From contig JADFNS010000024.1 in assembly GCA_022563255.1 (NCBI GenBank), positions 1 to 39,411 on the forward strand: 39,411 nt of DNA, written 5' to 3'. Of this stretch, positions 23,018 through 34,009 are shown one piece after another. This DNA comes from Pseudomonadota bacterium. GTDB taxonomy: Bacteria; Pseudomonadota; Gammaproteobacteria; Steroidobacterales; Woeseiaceae. The translations under genes were made by a program, and so were the position numbers. The notes beneath the pieces are model-generated. The model did no database searches, was not told where the DNA came from, and saw only the letters and a program-made list of their open reading frames with translations. Numbering within the stretch: position 1 is the first letter of the stretch; every line of letters starts with the position of its first letter.

Positions 23018-26000
23018 ATGCGATTAAGCAAGATAAAGCTCGCTGGCTTCAAATCCTTCGTCGATCCCACAACGATTACTTTTCCGAGCAACCTGGTCGG
23101 TGTGGTCGGACCCAATGGTTGTGGCAAGTCGAATGTGATTGATGCCGTACGCTGGGTAATGGGCGAGAGCTCAGCCAGTCGTCTTCGTGGCGATTCCATC
23201 ACGGACGTCATTTTTAACGGCTCGAGTTCACGCAAACCGATCGGTGCGGCGTCGGTCGAGTTATTGTTCGACAATACCGAAACAACGCTCGAGGGGCAGT
23301 ACGCGAAATACGCCGAAATTTCACTTCGGCGCGAAGTTGCCCGGGACGGAATTTCCAATTACTACCTGAATGGAACCAAGTGCCGCCGCAAAGATATTAC
23401 AAGCATTTTCCTGGGTACGGGATTGGGTCCACGCAGTTACTCCATCATCGAACAGGGCATGATTTCACGTCTGATAGAAGCCAAGCCCGAGGAAATGCGG
23501 GTCTTTATTGAAGAGGCCGCCGGGATTTCAAAGTACAAGGAGCGTCGCCGGGAGACCTCCAGTCGCATCAAGCGGACGAAGGAAAATCTCGATCGCTTGC
23601 TCGACGTGGTTGATGAAGTCGAAAAGCAAATCAAGCACCTTGATCGTCAGGCCAAAACTGCAGGACGGTACAGTCGTTATAAAGGTGAAGAACGAAGAAC
23701 TGTGGCGGAACTACTGGCGCTGAGAATCCGGGATCTGGATGACCGGGCGGGCGAAGCGGGCAACCAGTTATCGGGGCGCAAGACACGTTTGGAGGCTGCG
23801 GTGGCCGAACAGCGAAGTCTTGAGGCAACGGTGGAAGATGCCCGTGTGCGGCAGAGCGTGCGCACGGATGAATGCAACATTGTGCAGGGTCGCTATTACA
23901 AAGTCGGTTCTGAAATCGCACGTTTGGAACAGTCGATAGAACATGCGCACGAGCTGCGCGAACGGCAGCGAAACGATCTGGAACAAGCGATCGCCGGCGG
24001 CAAAGAAATTGTAGCGCACATCGATCAGGACGAGACGGAGATCGAGCAGTTGGAAATGACGCTCAATGAGTTGATTCCGGGCCTGGAGCAGGCTCGCCAG
24101 AGCGAGCAGGCATCCGTTGCTTCGTTGCAGCGTGCGGATGAGGCTCTGGCTGCATGGCAGGCACGGTGGGATGCCCATTCGTTGCGTCACAGCGCGACGT
24201 TACAGCAAACCAGCGTCGAAAACATTCGCTCGGAGCAGATCGAATCGCGCTTACAAAGTCTTGCCGAACGCGGCAAGAAATTGCAGCAAGCGCAGAACGT
24301 TGCGAATCCGGAGGATTGGCAGGCAAAACATGATGAACTTTCAGAACATGAGCTGCAAAAGCGTTACGTTCGGGAAGAGTATGGTCAGCATCTGACAGAT
24401 CTCGCGGACAAGATTCGTAAATTGCGGGAACAGGATCAGAAATTAGGCGTTCTGGTCGATGAGCGTCATACAACGATGCAGGATTCCAGGGGTAAGTTTG
24501 CCTCGCTCGAGGCGCTGCAGAAAGCGGCGCTACGCGAGGGCGACGACAGCGTTCAGAATTGGTTGGAGGGCGCGGGGCTCAAGCACAACAAGCGTGTTGC
24601 GCAGACTCTGACCGTTGAAAGTGGCTGGGAACGGGCGGTTGAAACGGTTCTCGGAAACTATTTGCAAGCCGTGTGCGTCGCAGATATCACGCCGTTGACG
24701 AAGGCGATCGCCAGTTTGAAAGTCGGCAATCTGACCATCCTGCGAGAGCAGTCTAGAGATGGCGATGTGCAGGCTGTCGCGGATTCGCTGGCACAGAAGG
24801 CAAGCGGCGCTCCTGCGGAAATCACGCATTTGCTCTCGAACGTAATCATCGCAGAGTCCTTGGCTCAGGCGCTCAGCATTCGCGAGACTCTTGCTGAGGA
24901 CGCATCCGTCATCACCGCGGACGGCGTATGGCTGGGCAAGAACTGGTTGCGCGTTGCGCGCGATAAGGGCGGCAAGGCCGGTGTGCTGGCGCGTGAACAT
25001 GATATGCGACGGCTGCAATCTGAAATTCGTGAACTTCAGGCGCGATACGACAGCGCGAAGAAACTCCAGCGCGACGGACGATTGCGCCTGACGCAATTTG
25101 AAGAGCGGCGCGAAACGCTACAGCTGGACGCGTCAGTGGTCTTGAATGAGTACTCGGAGGTCAAGGCAGCGCTTGAATCCGCTCGATATAAAATGGATCA
25201 GGCGAATGCTCGGAAGGCGACGTTGGCTGAGGAAGCGAATGACCTTGATAACGAAATAAAATCCGCGGAACAGCAATTGCAAGAGTCGCAACGCGTGCAC
25301 GGTGAGGCTGCGGATTCGTCGGTGAGACTGGATTCCGAAAAGATAAACCTGGAAAGACAGCGCGAGGAATTGCGTTCCGACTTAAAGCGCGTGCGCGAGC
25401 AGGCGGATCAGGATCGGGTAATCGTGCAAAACATTGCGATCCAGTTTGAGAGCCGGCGGACGAGCAAAGAATCGGCTGCCCAGAATCTTGAACGAATGAA
25501 ATCGCAGTTGCTGCAATTTCGAAATCGCGAAAATGATATTCGTGACCAGTTGGAAAACAGTCAGGCGCCGCTCGCGGACAATAAGACAGGTCTTGAAAAG
25601 CATCTTGCTGCGCGCATAGACGTTGAGGGGGAGTTGGCGTCAGCGCGCCGGATGGTTGAATCGGTCGAGAGCGAACTTCGCGATCTTGACGAGTCTCGCC
25701 TGCAAACCGAGCAGTCGGTGGAAGCGTCCCGCGAAAAAGTTAGCGAGGCCGAAATGGCTGTCCAGGAGCTGCAAGTTCGCAAGGAAGGGTTTACTGATCA
25801 GCTTGGTCAGACGAATTTCGAATTGGCCCCCTTGGTTGAGGAAATGGACGAGGCGGCCGACATCGATTCGTGGGAAGAAAAGCTGGAGAAAGTTCGCGGG
25901 CGTATTGATCGGCTTGGTCCGATCAACCTCGCTGCAATCGACGAGTTCAAGGAGCAGTCTGAGCGCAAGGAGTATCTCGATTCGCAGATGGCGGATTTGA

Positions 26001-26527
26001 ACGATGCATTGGAGACGCTGGAAGGCGCTATTCGTAAGATTGATCGTGAGACGCGCTCACGTTTTCGCGACACTTTCGACAACGTCAATGACAGATTCAA
26101 AGTCCTGTTTCCGAAGCTGTTCGGTGGCGGACATGCCTACCTCGAGCTAACGGGCGACGACCTGTTGACTGCGGGAATAACGGTCATGGCTCGCCCGCCG
26201 GGCAAGCGGAACAGCACGATACATTTGTTGTCGGGCGGCGAGAAAGCGTTGACGGCGGTGGCGCTTGTATTTGCAATTTTTGAGCTCAATCCAGCCCCAT
26301 TCTGCATGCTCGATGAGGTCGATGCGTCGCTCGATGATGCGAACGTTGCCCGTTTCTGCAATATCGTTAAAGAGATGTCAGAGAAAGTACAGTTCGTATT
26401 CATTACACACAACAAGGTGACGATGGAGATGGCTCGCCAATTGACGGGCATCACCATGCAGGAGCCTGGGGTGTCGCGACTGGTGTCGGTTGATCTCGAT
26501 GCGGCCGTGAAGATGGTGGCAAATTAG
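23018..26527 (+). CDS. smc: Chromosome segregation protein SMC
   Basis: 1,169 aa, typical. SMC dimers with ScpA/ScpB form bacterial condensin, which compacts and aligns chromosome arms. The N-terminal Walker A GPNGCGKSN (about residues 32-40) and the following DAVRWVMGESSASRLRG open the ATPase head. Long coiled coils run to a hinge (about 500-670, GWERAVETVLGNYLQAVCV) and back. The head closes with signature LLSGGEKALTA and Walker B FCMLDEVDASLDDANV near 1075-1110. Its partners scpA and scpB are in this window at 35.3-36.9 kb, not adjacent. It starts 221 bp after the divergent dksA, and zipA follows by 22 bp. Confidence 0.97.
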   Translation: MRLSKIKLAGFKSFVDPTTITFPSNLVGVVGPNGCGKSNVIDAVRWVMGESSASRLRGDSITDVIFNGSSSRKPIGAASVELLFDNTETTLEGQYAKYAEISLRREVARDGISNYYLNGTKCRRKDITSIFLGTGLGPRSYSIIEQGMISRLIEAKPEEMRVFIEEAAGISKYKERRRETSSRIKRTKENLDRLLDVVDEVEKQIKHLDRQAKTAGRYSRYKGEERRTVAELLALRIRDLDDRAGEAGNQLSGRKTRLEAAVAEQRSLEATVEDARVRQSVRTDECNIVQGRYYKVGSEIARLEQSIEHAHELRERQRNDLEQAIAGGKEIVAHIDQDETEIEQLEMTLNELIPGLEQARQSEQASVASLQRADEALAAWQARWDAHSLRHSATLQQTSVENIRSEQIESRLQSLAERGKKLQQAQNVANPEDWQAKHDELSEHELQKRYVREEYGQHLTDLADKIRKLREQDQKLGVLVDERHTTMQDSRGKFASLEALQKAALREGDDSVQNWLEGAGLKHNKRVAQTLTVESGWERAVETVLGNYLQAVCVADITPLTKAIASLKVGNLTILREQSRDGDVQAVADSLAQKASGAPAEITHLLSNVIIAESLAQALSIRETLAEDASVITADGVWLGKNWLRVARDKGGKAGVLAREHDMRRLQSEIRELQARYDSAKKLQRDGRLRLTQFEERRETLQLDASVVLNEYSEVKAALESARYKMDQANARKATLAEEANDLDNEIKSAEQQLQESQRVHGEAADSSVRLDSEKINLERQREELRSDLKRVREQADQDRVIVQNIAIQFESRRTSKESAAQNLERMKSQLLQFRNRENDIRDQLENSQAPLADNKTGLEKHLAARIDVEGELASARRMVESVESELRDLDESRLQTEQSVEASREKVSEAEMAVQELQVRKEGFTDQLGQTNFELAPLVEEMDEAADIDSWEEKLEKVRGRIDRLGPINLAAIDEFKEQSERKEYLDSQMADLNDALETLEGAIRKIDRETRSRFRDTFDNVNDRFKVLFPKLFGGGHAYLELTGDDLLTAGITVMARPPGKRNSTIHLLSGGEKALTAVALVFAIFELNPAPFCMLDEVDASLDDANVARFCNIVKEMSEKVQFVFITHNKVTMEMARQLTGITMQEPGVSRLVSVDLDAAVKMVAN

Positions 26528-26549
26528 CCTGCATAAACGGATCTGAGAA

Positions 26550-27218
26550 ATGGATGGTTTACGTTGGTTATTGTTGTTGTTCGGGCTACTGGTGATAGCC
26601 GGCGTTTATTTCTATAGCCGTCGGGAAAAATCCGAGTCTGGCGACAAAGTTGCGTCACTCGAACGCATGGACCCTTTCTTTGATAGAGAGGGCATCGTTC
26701 GGGACGAGCATGGCGGAGCTGTCGTTCCCGAACTGAGTGAATCCGCTGATGAAATTGAGTCGGATGTGCAGCCGCAAGAGGTCAAAGGCGACTTGCAGCA
26801 GAAAATCGTGACGGTACGTATTGTCGCGCGGGAAAATCACTCGTTCGCTGGGGATGAATTGATACTGTGTTTGCGCGGCATCGGATTGCGACACGGAAAA
26901 TTTGGAATCTTTCACCGCTACGACGGCAGCGATGAATCCAGCTCCATATTTAGCGCGGCCAGTCTTGTGGAGCCGGGTAGCTTTAATCTGGAAAATATCA
27001 AGAATCAGAGTATCCCGGGCATCAGTTTGTTTCTCGTTTTGCCCGGACCGATCGATTCTGTTGAAGCATTCGAAATGATGATGACAGCCTCAAGAACCTT
27101 AGCGCGATCGCTTGGAGGCGAACTACTTGACGAAACCGGTAGCACGCTCAGTATTCAGCGCGAACGCTATTTGCGCGAAGAGATCATTCAGTTCCAACAC
27201 AGCAACCTGGTTGCCTGA
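26550..27218 (+). CDS. zipA: Cell division protein ZipA
   Basis: 222 aa. ZipA tethers FtsZ polymers to the inner membrane. One N-terminal membrane helix (WLLLLFGLLVIAGVYFY, about 5-22) is followed by a basic SRREK and a short acidic/Pro-Gln linker (about 40-85), shorter than in E. coli. The ZipA C-terminal FtsZ-binding domain covers about 85-215: VTVRIVARENHSFAGDELIL, the FGIFHRYD strand, and ISLFLVLPGPID. ZipA is limited to gammaproteobacteria, which helps place the organism. It sits between smc (22 bp) and ligA (20 bp), a conserved order. Confidence 0.95.
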   Translation: MDGLRWLLLLFGLLVIAGVYFYSRREKSESGDKVASLERMDPFFDREGIVRDEHGGAVVPELSESADEIESDVQPQEVKGDLQQKIVTVRIVARENHSFAGDELILCLRGIGLRHGKFGIFHRYDGSDESSSIFSAASLVEPGSFNLENIKNQSIPGISLFLVLPGPIDSVEAFEMMMTASRTLARSLGGELLDETGSTLSIQRERYLREEIIQFQHSNLVA

Positions 27219-27223
27219 TTTAA

Positions 27224-29269
<2,046 letters not shown>

Positions 29270-29414
29270 TATGGCGATCAATTCACATTTTTCGGCTGTT
29301 TCTCGAGTATTATCTGTAGCAACCCGTATTTCCTTGTGCGAAGAGTTGGGCAAATTTTCCCAAGCGCACTGCGTTTCTGGCGATTTCATCACTTAATCAA
29401 TATATTCCGCGCCT

Positions 29415-30251
29415 ATGAAAGAAAAACAACAGAAGAAAGTATTAGACGCGTTTCAGCTGATGCTCCGGCCGATAGTTAGGGTGCTGCTGCGATACGGAAT
29501 CGGATACAACGAGTTTGCAGAAACTTTAAAGACGGCATTTGTCGACGTTGGGAGCTCGGAGTTTGGCATTCGAGGCCGCCCAACTAATATATCGCGTGTG
29601 GCCGTCATGACCGGCCTCACGCGCAAGGAAGTTCGTCGCCTTAGAATTAAGATCGAAAGCGGTGTCAACGCCGTCGTTGTCAAGTCGACACCGATTACCG
29701 AAATAATGCACAGATGGCATGCGGAGGAGGAATTCTTGGGCGATTCCGGTCGGCCCGCGATTCTGCGATTTGCAGGGGCGGGGAATACGTTCTCTGAGCT
29801 TGTCAAATTATTTGGCGGAGATGTGCCACCAGGAGCAATGCGAACCGAACTGAAACGAGTCGGTGCAATTGTTGAGGAAAGAAATGGTGATCTTAGAGTC
29901 GTAAGGAGAACCATTATCCCCGATGACGATACGGAAAAACTGCTGACTGGAGTCGTCCATGGTGCGTATCCATTGCTTGCGACGATCGCGCACAATTCTG
30001 ATCCTAGCAGAACAGACGAAGGGTTGGCGCAATACACGGTGTATTCATTAAATATTGATGGAAGAGACTTGACTAGACTTCGACGAATGTGCCGAGATCG
30101 ACTGTCGGACAGTGCAGAGTCATTCGACGACCTATTCATGGCTTATGAGTCCATAGGCGAAGGTCGTGAAAATCGGCAGCCCGGGGAATCGATAGCCGTC
30201 GGCTTGTTCTATTTCGAAGAGCGAGACAAAAATGCAGACTACACTTGGTGA
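29415..30251 (+). CDS. DUF6502 family protein 1, predicted DNA-binding regulator-like
   Basis: 278 aa. DUF6502 features: an N-terminal helical domain FQLMLRPIVRVLLRYGIGYN (about 13-32) with FAETLKTAFVDV, then a winged-helix-like NISRVAVMTGLTRKEVRRLR (about 58-77), which reads as a DNA-binding helix-turn-helix. The second half contains GNTFSELVKLFGGDVPPGAM (about 122-141) followed by LKRVGAIVEERNG, a small wing-type module, and a C-terminal segment of unknown fold (TVYSLNIDGRDLTRLRRM). It resembles the next gene in the first half and in the ELVK...GD..P..M block, so the two are paralogues. The Shine-Dalgarno is weak. No function is established for the family; the regulator idea rests on the SRVAVLTGLTRKEV helix-turn-helix look. 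Confidence 0.78.
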   Translation: MKEKQQKKVLDAFQLMLRPIVRVLLRYGIGYNEFAETLKTAFVDVGSSEFGIRGRPTNISRVAVMTGLTRKEVRRLRIKIESGVNAVVVKSTPITEIMHRWHAEEEFLGDSGRPAILRFAGAGNTFSELVKLFGGDVPPGAMRTELKRVGAIVEERNGDLRVVRRTIIPDDDTEKLLTGVVHGAYPLLATIAHNSDPSRTDEGLAQYTVYSLNIDGRDLTRLRRMCRDRLSDSAESFDDLFMAYESIGEGRENRQPGESIAVGLFYFEERDKNADYTW

Positions 30252-30659
30252 CGAGATTCTTGCTTTTGCCGTGATCGCAGCGCTCAGCGAAAGCGGCTGA
30301 AAGATTGGTAATAGCTTCAATTTTCACCGAGTTGTTTTGCGCATTCACGAGGTAAAATCTCTTCGGAAGACTCATTTTTGATGTGTTTGATCGGTGCAAC
30401 AGATGTTAATCAGCCATTATCATCGGCCGACAGCGCGAAATCTGTGGTTTTTAGCGTGCTATATGTAAAACCACTAGTAATCAGCATGTTACATAATAAT
30501 GTTAGGCTGATTTGCCACGAATAGGCGCCAACATCTTGAACTGATTTTCCTCAACGTCATAAATTACCCGAAATACCAAGTTATATGCGGCATGCGCCGG
30601 GTTGCATTAGGCCTGCCGCCCAAGATACTTTACATATTGTTTAAAAGAAGTGGCCTTAA
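30252..30659. other. 408-bp A/T-rich gap between the two DUF6502 genes
   Basis: No intact gene. On the minus strand a short frame region (about 30503-30609) reads AAYNLVFRVIYDVEENQ and, in the same or a shifted frame, FKMLAPIRGKSA up to a TAA, which looks like the tail of a small phage- or toxin-type protein. ATGTAA and TTACAT, about 30 bases apart near 30464-30495, form a weak inverted repeat. The final part (TTTACATATTGTTTAAAAG) may hold the promoter of the next gene. Confidence 0.4.
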
Positions 30660-31517
30660 ATGGGGCAAGAAGTAAAAGACCACCTCAGAAGTGCTCTGTC
30701 GCTGATGTTCAAGCCACTTATTCGGCTTTTGATTGCACAAGGAGTTACGCACGCGGAGTTTACGGAGACAGCAAAGGATGTGTACGTCGAAATTGCACTC
30801 AAACATTTTGAGTCGGAGGGGAGAGTAAATCGATCGAGAGTGGCGATACTTACCGGACTGACGAGAAAAGAGGTCAAGAACGTAATCGATAGGACCATCG
30901 AGTCTGGGTACAAAGAAAAAACGTTTTCCAGGCCTGAAAGAGTCTTAACTGGATGGTATTCGGATCCTCAATTTCAAGGTCCTTACGGTATTCCGCTGGA
31001 ATTATCGTATGAAAGTAACGATGCAGGAGAGCGAAGCTTCGTTGAGTTGGTAAAACGGTACAGCGGGGACATGGCACCGAGGCAAATGTTGAATCAGCTG
31101 CTTGAAGCCGGCTCCGTAGTTGAGGCAGATGGAAAATACAAGGCGATAAGAAGAATCTTCAAACATTCGACGCTTTCGCCATCTCTAATAAAGCGACTCG
31201 GAGAAGTTGGGTATCGAGTTTTTTCTACCGCAGCGAAAAATATTGACAAGCAAACGGAAGGGAGCGGCTACTTTGATCGAATGGTGTTTGCTGACGATGG
31301 GTGTACGGATGAGCAGATAGAAGCGTTCAATAAATACATCAAACGACGGGGTCAAGAATTCTTAGAAGAAATTGACGTTTGGTTCTCAAGTAAGAAAGAG
31401 TCAAACGACCCGACAGCGAAAAGGAAGGACACGGGAATATATATGGTTCACTACGTAGAGGATGCAGACGATGCAGGAACTCTACGCGATCTGTTATTGG
31501 AGCGTGGAGTTGAGTAA
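30660..31517 (+). CDS. DUF6502 family protein 2, paralogue of the upstream gene
   Basis: 285 aa. The same blocks appear as in the upstream gene: LSLMFKPLIRLLIAQGVTHA (about 14-33), FTETAKDVYVEIA, then NRSRVAILTGLTRKEVKNV (about 55-73), and FVELVKRYSGDMAPRQML (about 125-142) followed by LLEAGSVVEADGKYKAIRR. The C-terminal third differs and is acidic, ending in a YMVHYVEDADDAG stretch and LLLERGVE. The N-terminal half keeps the helix-turn-helix look; the C-terminal third may sense a signal or partner. It is followed, 127 bp later, by the exported GISGGD repeat protein. I recall DUF6502 genes next to DUF5666-like exported proteins elsewhere, so the two may form a regulator/target pair; this is inference. 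Confidence 0.8.
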   Translation: MGQEVKDHLRSALSLMFKPLIRLLIAQGVTHAEFTETAKDVYVEIALKHFESEGRVNRSRVAILTGLTRKEVKNVIDRTIESGYKEKTFSRPERVLTGWYSDPQFQGPYGIPLELSYESNDAGERSFVELVKRYSGDMAPRQMLNQLLEAGSVVEADGKYKAIRRIFKHSTLSPSLIKRLGEVGYRVFSTAAKNIDKQTEGSGYFDRMVFADDGCTDEQIEAFNKYIKRRGQEFLEEIDVWFSSKKESNDPTAKRKDTGIYMVHYVEDADDAGTLRDLLLERGVE

Positions 31518-31644
31518 GTAATAAGTCTGCGAAAGTGATGTAGCGATGAGTCGGAAGCTGCGTTAGAACATGGGTAACTGGTTCAGTAATTCTCGAGCAG
31601 TTTAGGGGTTGGAGAAATTAGGAAAACATAAAGGAGCGATAAAA

Positions 31645-32343
31645 ATGCGCAACGCAATAAGCGCCAGAGTCGTGATGGCTTTGGGAGCGACGCTAGTTGC
31701 AGTGACCTGGTCGGAACTTTCACTTGCTGGAATCAGTGGCGGCGATACGGCTGGCATATCCGGTGGCGACACTGCTGGGATATCCGGTGGTGACACTGCT
31801 GGGATCTCCGGTGGCGACACGTTGGGAATTTCTGGGGGTGATGCACTCGGAATATCGGGCGGCGACACCGCTGGGATCTCGGGTGGCGACACGTTGGGAA
31901 TTTCTGGGGGTGATGCACTCGGAATATCGGGCGGCGATCGTATAGTCCTCGCTGGCCCAGTCGACTCAATAGATCGCATCAACGGTGTGTTTATGTCGAT
32001 GGGTCAAGTTGTCATGGCATCACAAGGCATGTTGTCCCGGATGCAGGTTGGAGACTACGTTTCAGTTGCCGGCTCGATCATCAGCTCGGGGTGGCTATAC
32101 GCCGACGGCATAAACGTTTCCAGTCAGCTTTACGTTCCTGGTTCAACACAGGTATTTGTTGCAGGAATCTTGTCGTCCATCGATCGGATGAATGGCACGG
32201 CTCAAATGGGCGGTCTGACAATCGATTACACAGCGAGTCTTGGCCGCAGCAATGCGCCGTCTCAGATTTTCTGGAGTTTCCTGGGCACGCGTCCTGGAAC
32301 GACTGGAGTGATGATTTCAGATCGGTCGCTGGGACTGCGATAG
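31645..32343 (+). CDS. Exported protein with nine GISGGD octapeptide repeats and DUF5666-like tail
   Basis: 232 aa from ATG 31645, which has AAGGAG eight bases upstream; the frame also opens at 31609 but with no such site. The signal peptide is MRNAISARVVMALGATLVAV, ending near LSLA. Residues 29-98 are nine consecutive copies of [A/L]GISGGD[T/A], an eight-residue Gly/Ser/Asp repeat. It could form a regular beta-solenoid or an extended, perhaps calcium-binding, surface rod, but no known calcium repeat (GGxGxD) is matched. The rest (about 102-232) holds two related units, VDSIDRINGVF..MGQVVM and LSSIDRMNGTA..MGGLTI, resembling DUF5666 beta-barrel units. It follows the DUF6502 genes; function unknown. 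Confidence 0.78.
   Translation: MRNAISARVVMALGATLVAVTWSELSLAGISGGDTAGISGGDTAGISGGDTAGISGGDTLGISGGDALGISGGDTAGISGGDTLGISGGDALGISGGDRIVLAGPVDSIDRINGVFMSMGQVVMASQGMLSRMQVGDYVSVAGSIISSGWLYADGINVSSQLYVPGSTQVFVAGILSSIDRMNGTAQMGGLTIDYTASLGRSNAPSQIFWSFLGTRPGTTGVMISDRSLGLR
31729..31938 (+). repeat. 24-bp tandem repeat array coding GISGGDx, with a 72-bp higher-order unit
   Basis: Nine 24-bp units. A segment of about 66 bp at 31801-31866 is repeated almost exactly at 31873-31938 (72-bp period), so three units were duplicated as a block. The remaining units differ mainly at third codon positions, which suggests selection for the peptide sequence. Confidence 0.9.
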
Positions 32344-32410
32344 GGTAATTATTCGAAAGGACAACCTCGACGTCGCTCAATCCAGGTTTGTCTCTTAACG
32401 AGTCAAGGAG

Positions 32411-32437
32411 AAGGTCGCTACGGCGGCCTTTTTCTTT
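32411..32437 (+). terminator. Terminator after the GISGGD protein gene
   Basis: The stem AGGTCGC/GCGGCCT (32412-32418 with 32423-32429) closes a TACG loop and is followed by TTTTTCTTT. Confidence 0.75.
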
Positions 32438-32458
32438 GCCTTCATTTCTTGCGGGCAT

Positions 32459-32484
32459 AAAAAAGTCGGCGTCCCTGCCGACTT
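32459..32484 (-). terminator. Terminator-like hairpin of the leftward parvulin gene
   Basis: A perfect 8-bp stem AAGTCGGC/GCCGACTT (32463-32470 with 32477-32484) is followed on the minus strand by a run of T (A-run 32459-32464). It lies about 170 bp after the parvulin gene's stop codon. Confidence 0.65.
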
Positions 32485-32654
32485 AGTTCTCGTATCAACC
32501 TGTGAAGGAGATGCGAGGGTTGGAGAAGCCGTCCCCGAGCGATTAGGAACGGCTCGCGAACAATATTAGGTTCCTTGCACCTAGCGAGGTGTGACCCGTA
32601 TCACAATTCGGTTTCCACGAACGGCCGGATTTCAGGCGTTAAGTTAAGTCGACC
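32485..32654. other. Intergenic region without gene
   Basis: Between the terminator and the parvulin gene I see no coding pattern or further structure. Confidence 0.5.
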
Positions 32655-33437
32655 TTATTCGCCACTGCGGGAGCGCAGGCTGCTTATATATTTGCGAAGA
32701 TTTTCATTTTCGATTTTTTGTTTGATGACGTTCCGAACGCTCTCCATAGGCGGTGGCGAACCGTCTCTGGAGTCTTCGCGAAGAATGACGTGCCACCCAA
32801 ATGATGTCTGTACCGGCGTCGTTGTGAACTCGCCGTCTTCAAGTTTGGCGACAGCGTCCGAAAAAGGCTTCACCATTCCTTGCGCTGTGAACCAACCTAG
32901 GTCGCCGCCAGCAGGCCCGGATGGACCGGTTGATTTCTCCTTGGCAAGTTCAATGAAATCGGCGCCGCCCTGAAGCTGCTCGACCAGCGCGACAGCCTCG
33001 CCTTGCGATTCCACCAGGATATGTCTGGCCTTGAATTCTTTCGGGGAGCTTAAAGCTATCTGCTCCTGGTAAGCATTGAAGATTTCCTGATCTGAAGCGG
33101 GATTGCTGGCCAGAAAGTCCTGGGCGAAAGCGCGGAACATAATGATTCTGCGCTGAAATTCGATTTCCGCTTTGATTCGCGGATTCTTGCTAAGTTCTAT
33201 GGCGCGGGCTTGATTTGTAACCAGATAAATATCCGTCATTTCGCTCATCACGTTTTTTCGTTCTTGCGCCGTAGCTTGATTCACCGGTTTTTGTATCCGC
33301 GATTCCAAAAACAGTTCGAACACGTCTGGATCAGGGTCTTGCGCCAGAGTGGAAAAAGAAAGGAAGATCGCCACGATTGTGCTCGTTGTTGCGAGAATCT
33401 TTATTCCATTGGATTTGGAACCCGGAAAAGTTGCCAT
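32655..33437 (-). CDS. Exported parvulin-type peptidyl-prolyl isomerase (PpiC/SurA-like)
   Basis: 260 aa. An N-terminal signal or anchor (about 10-32, ILATTSTIVAIFLSF) directs it to the periplasm. A helical N-domain (about 40-130, like the SurA/PpiD chaperone part) precedes one parvulin domain (about 135-225): KARHILVESQGEAVALVEQL, FIELAKEKSTGPSGPAGGDLGWF, then the FGWHVILRED strand. Gly-Asp-Leu-Gly-Trp and His in GWHVI are conserved parvulin residues. Such enzymes speed proline isomerisation in outer-membrane proteins. The last 35 residues form a charged helix. It is transcribed away from the GISGGD protein and 9 bp downstream of the bolA-like gene, so it is probably the last gene of a yciB-yciI-bolA-ppi unit. 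Confidence 0.9.
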   Translation of the reverse strand: MATFPGSKSNGIKILATTSTIVAIFLSFSTLAQDPDPDVFELFLESRIQKPVNQATAQERKNVMSEMTDIYLVTNQARAIELSKNPRIKAEIEFQRRIIMFRAFAQDFLASNPASDQEIFNAYQEQIALSSPKEFKARHILVESQGEAVALVEQLQGGADFIELAKEKSTGPSGPAGGDLGWFTAQGMVKPFSDAVAKLEDGEFTTTPVQTSFGWHVILREDSRDGSPPPMESVRNVIKQKIENENLRKYISSLRSRSGE

Positions 33438-33446
33438 GCTTGCGTC

Positions 33447-33713
33447 CTAAATAGACTTTTCAATGTGAATACGTAAAGCGTGAATATCGGTCGTCATGAG
33501 GTCACCCAGGGCCTCAAACACCATCCTGTGCCCCTCAATCCGGCTGCGACCATCAAACGCTTGCGCGACGATGGTTACGTCAAAATGTCCGCGGCCATCT
33601 TTCGCGCCCGCATGGCCTGCGTGCAAATGGCTCTGGTCCTTAACCAACAAACGGTCCGGGGAAAAGGCCGCAGTGAGCAACTTCTCTATTGCAGCAATTC
33701 GGTCCATTGTCAC
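33447..33713 (-). CDS. BolA-family protein
   Basis: 88 aa, like the short BolA/IbaG type. The alpha/beta BolA fold is visible: [20 protein letters not shown], then the [19 protein letters not shown] region with two His and the loop used with monothiol glutaredoxins for Fe-S cluster binding, then [17 protein letters not shown] (the RIEGHRMV helix is the family signature) and a closing HALRIHIE strand. BolA proteins act in iron-sulfur trafficking and envelope shape control. Its start overlaps the stop of yciI by four bases, so the two are translationally coupled. It could also be named BolA proper; the short form makes the subfamily uncertain. Confidence 0.9.
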   Translation of the reverse strand: MTMDRIAAIEKLLTAAFSPDRLLVKDQSHLHAGHAGAKDGRGHFDVTIVAQAFDGRSRIEGHRMVFEALGDLMTTDIHALRIHIEKSI

Positions 33714-34009
33714 GGCAGGATCCGGTTAAACGGTTTTACCGTCACATTGCGATAAACGCCGGCGGCGATGTAAGGATCCAGGTCGGCCCAGGCCTTCGCT
33801 TCGTCTACCGAATCAAAATCGACAATCACCAGGCTTCCAGTGAAACCAGCCGGACCAGGATCCGGTGAATCGACTGCCGGGTGGGGACCTGCAACAAGCA
33901 GCCGACCTTCGTCGCGAAGCGCCTCCAAACGTGCGACATGACCGGCGCGAGCGGCCAGACGGTCCTTGAGCGACCCTTCACGATCCTCACTGATGATTGC
34001 GTACCACAC
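33710..34009 (-). CDS. yciI: YciI-family protein
   Basis: 99 aa, the typical length. YciI proteins are small ferredoxin-like dimers without a settled role; a His/Asp pair has been proposed as catalytic in some. Signature features: [20 protein letters not shown] with the conserved R-x-x-H ([20 protein letters not shown]), [19 protein letters not shown], and [22 protein letters not shown] near the end. The start is GTG 34009 overlapping the yciB stop by one base (TAGTG), which implies coupling. Confidence 0.92.
   Translation of the reverse strand: MWYAIISEDREGSLKDRLAARAGHVARLEALRDEGRLLVAGPHPAVDSPDPGPAGFTGSLVIVDFDSVDEAKAWADLDPYIAAGVYRNVTVKPFNRILP

Noticed and set aside
31602..31982. Minus-strand Pro/Ser-Ile repeat protein
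   Set aside because: Complement of the GISGGD array; the apparent repeats are a reflection of the real ones, and it has no start signal.
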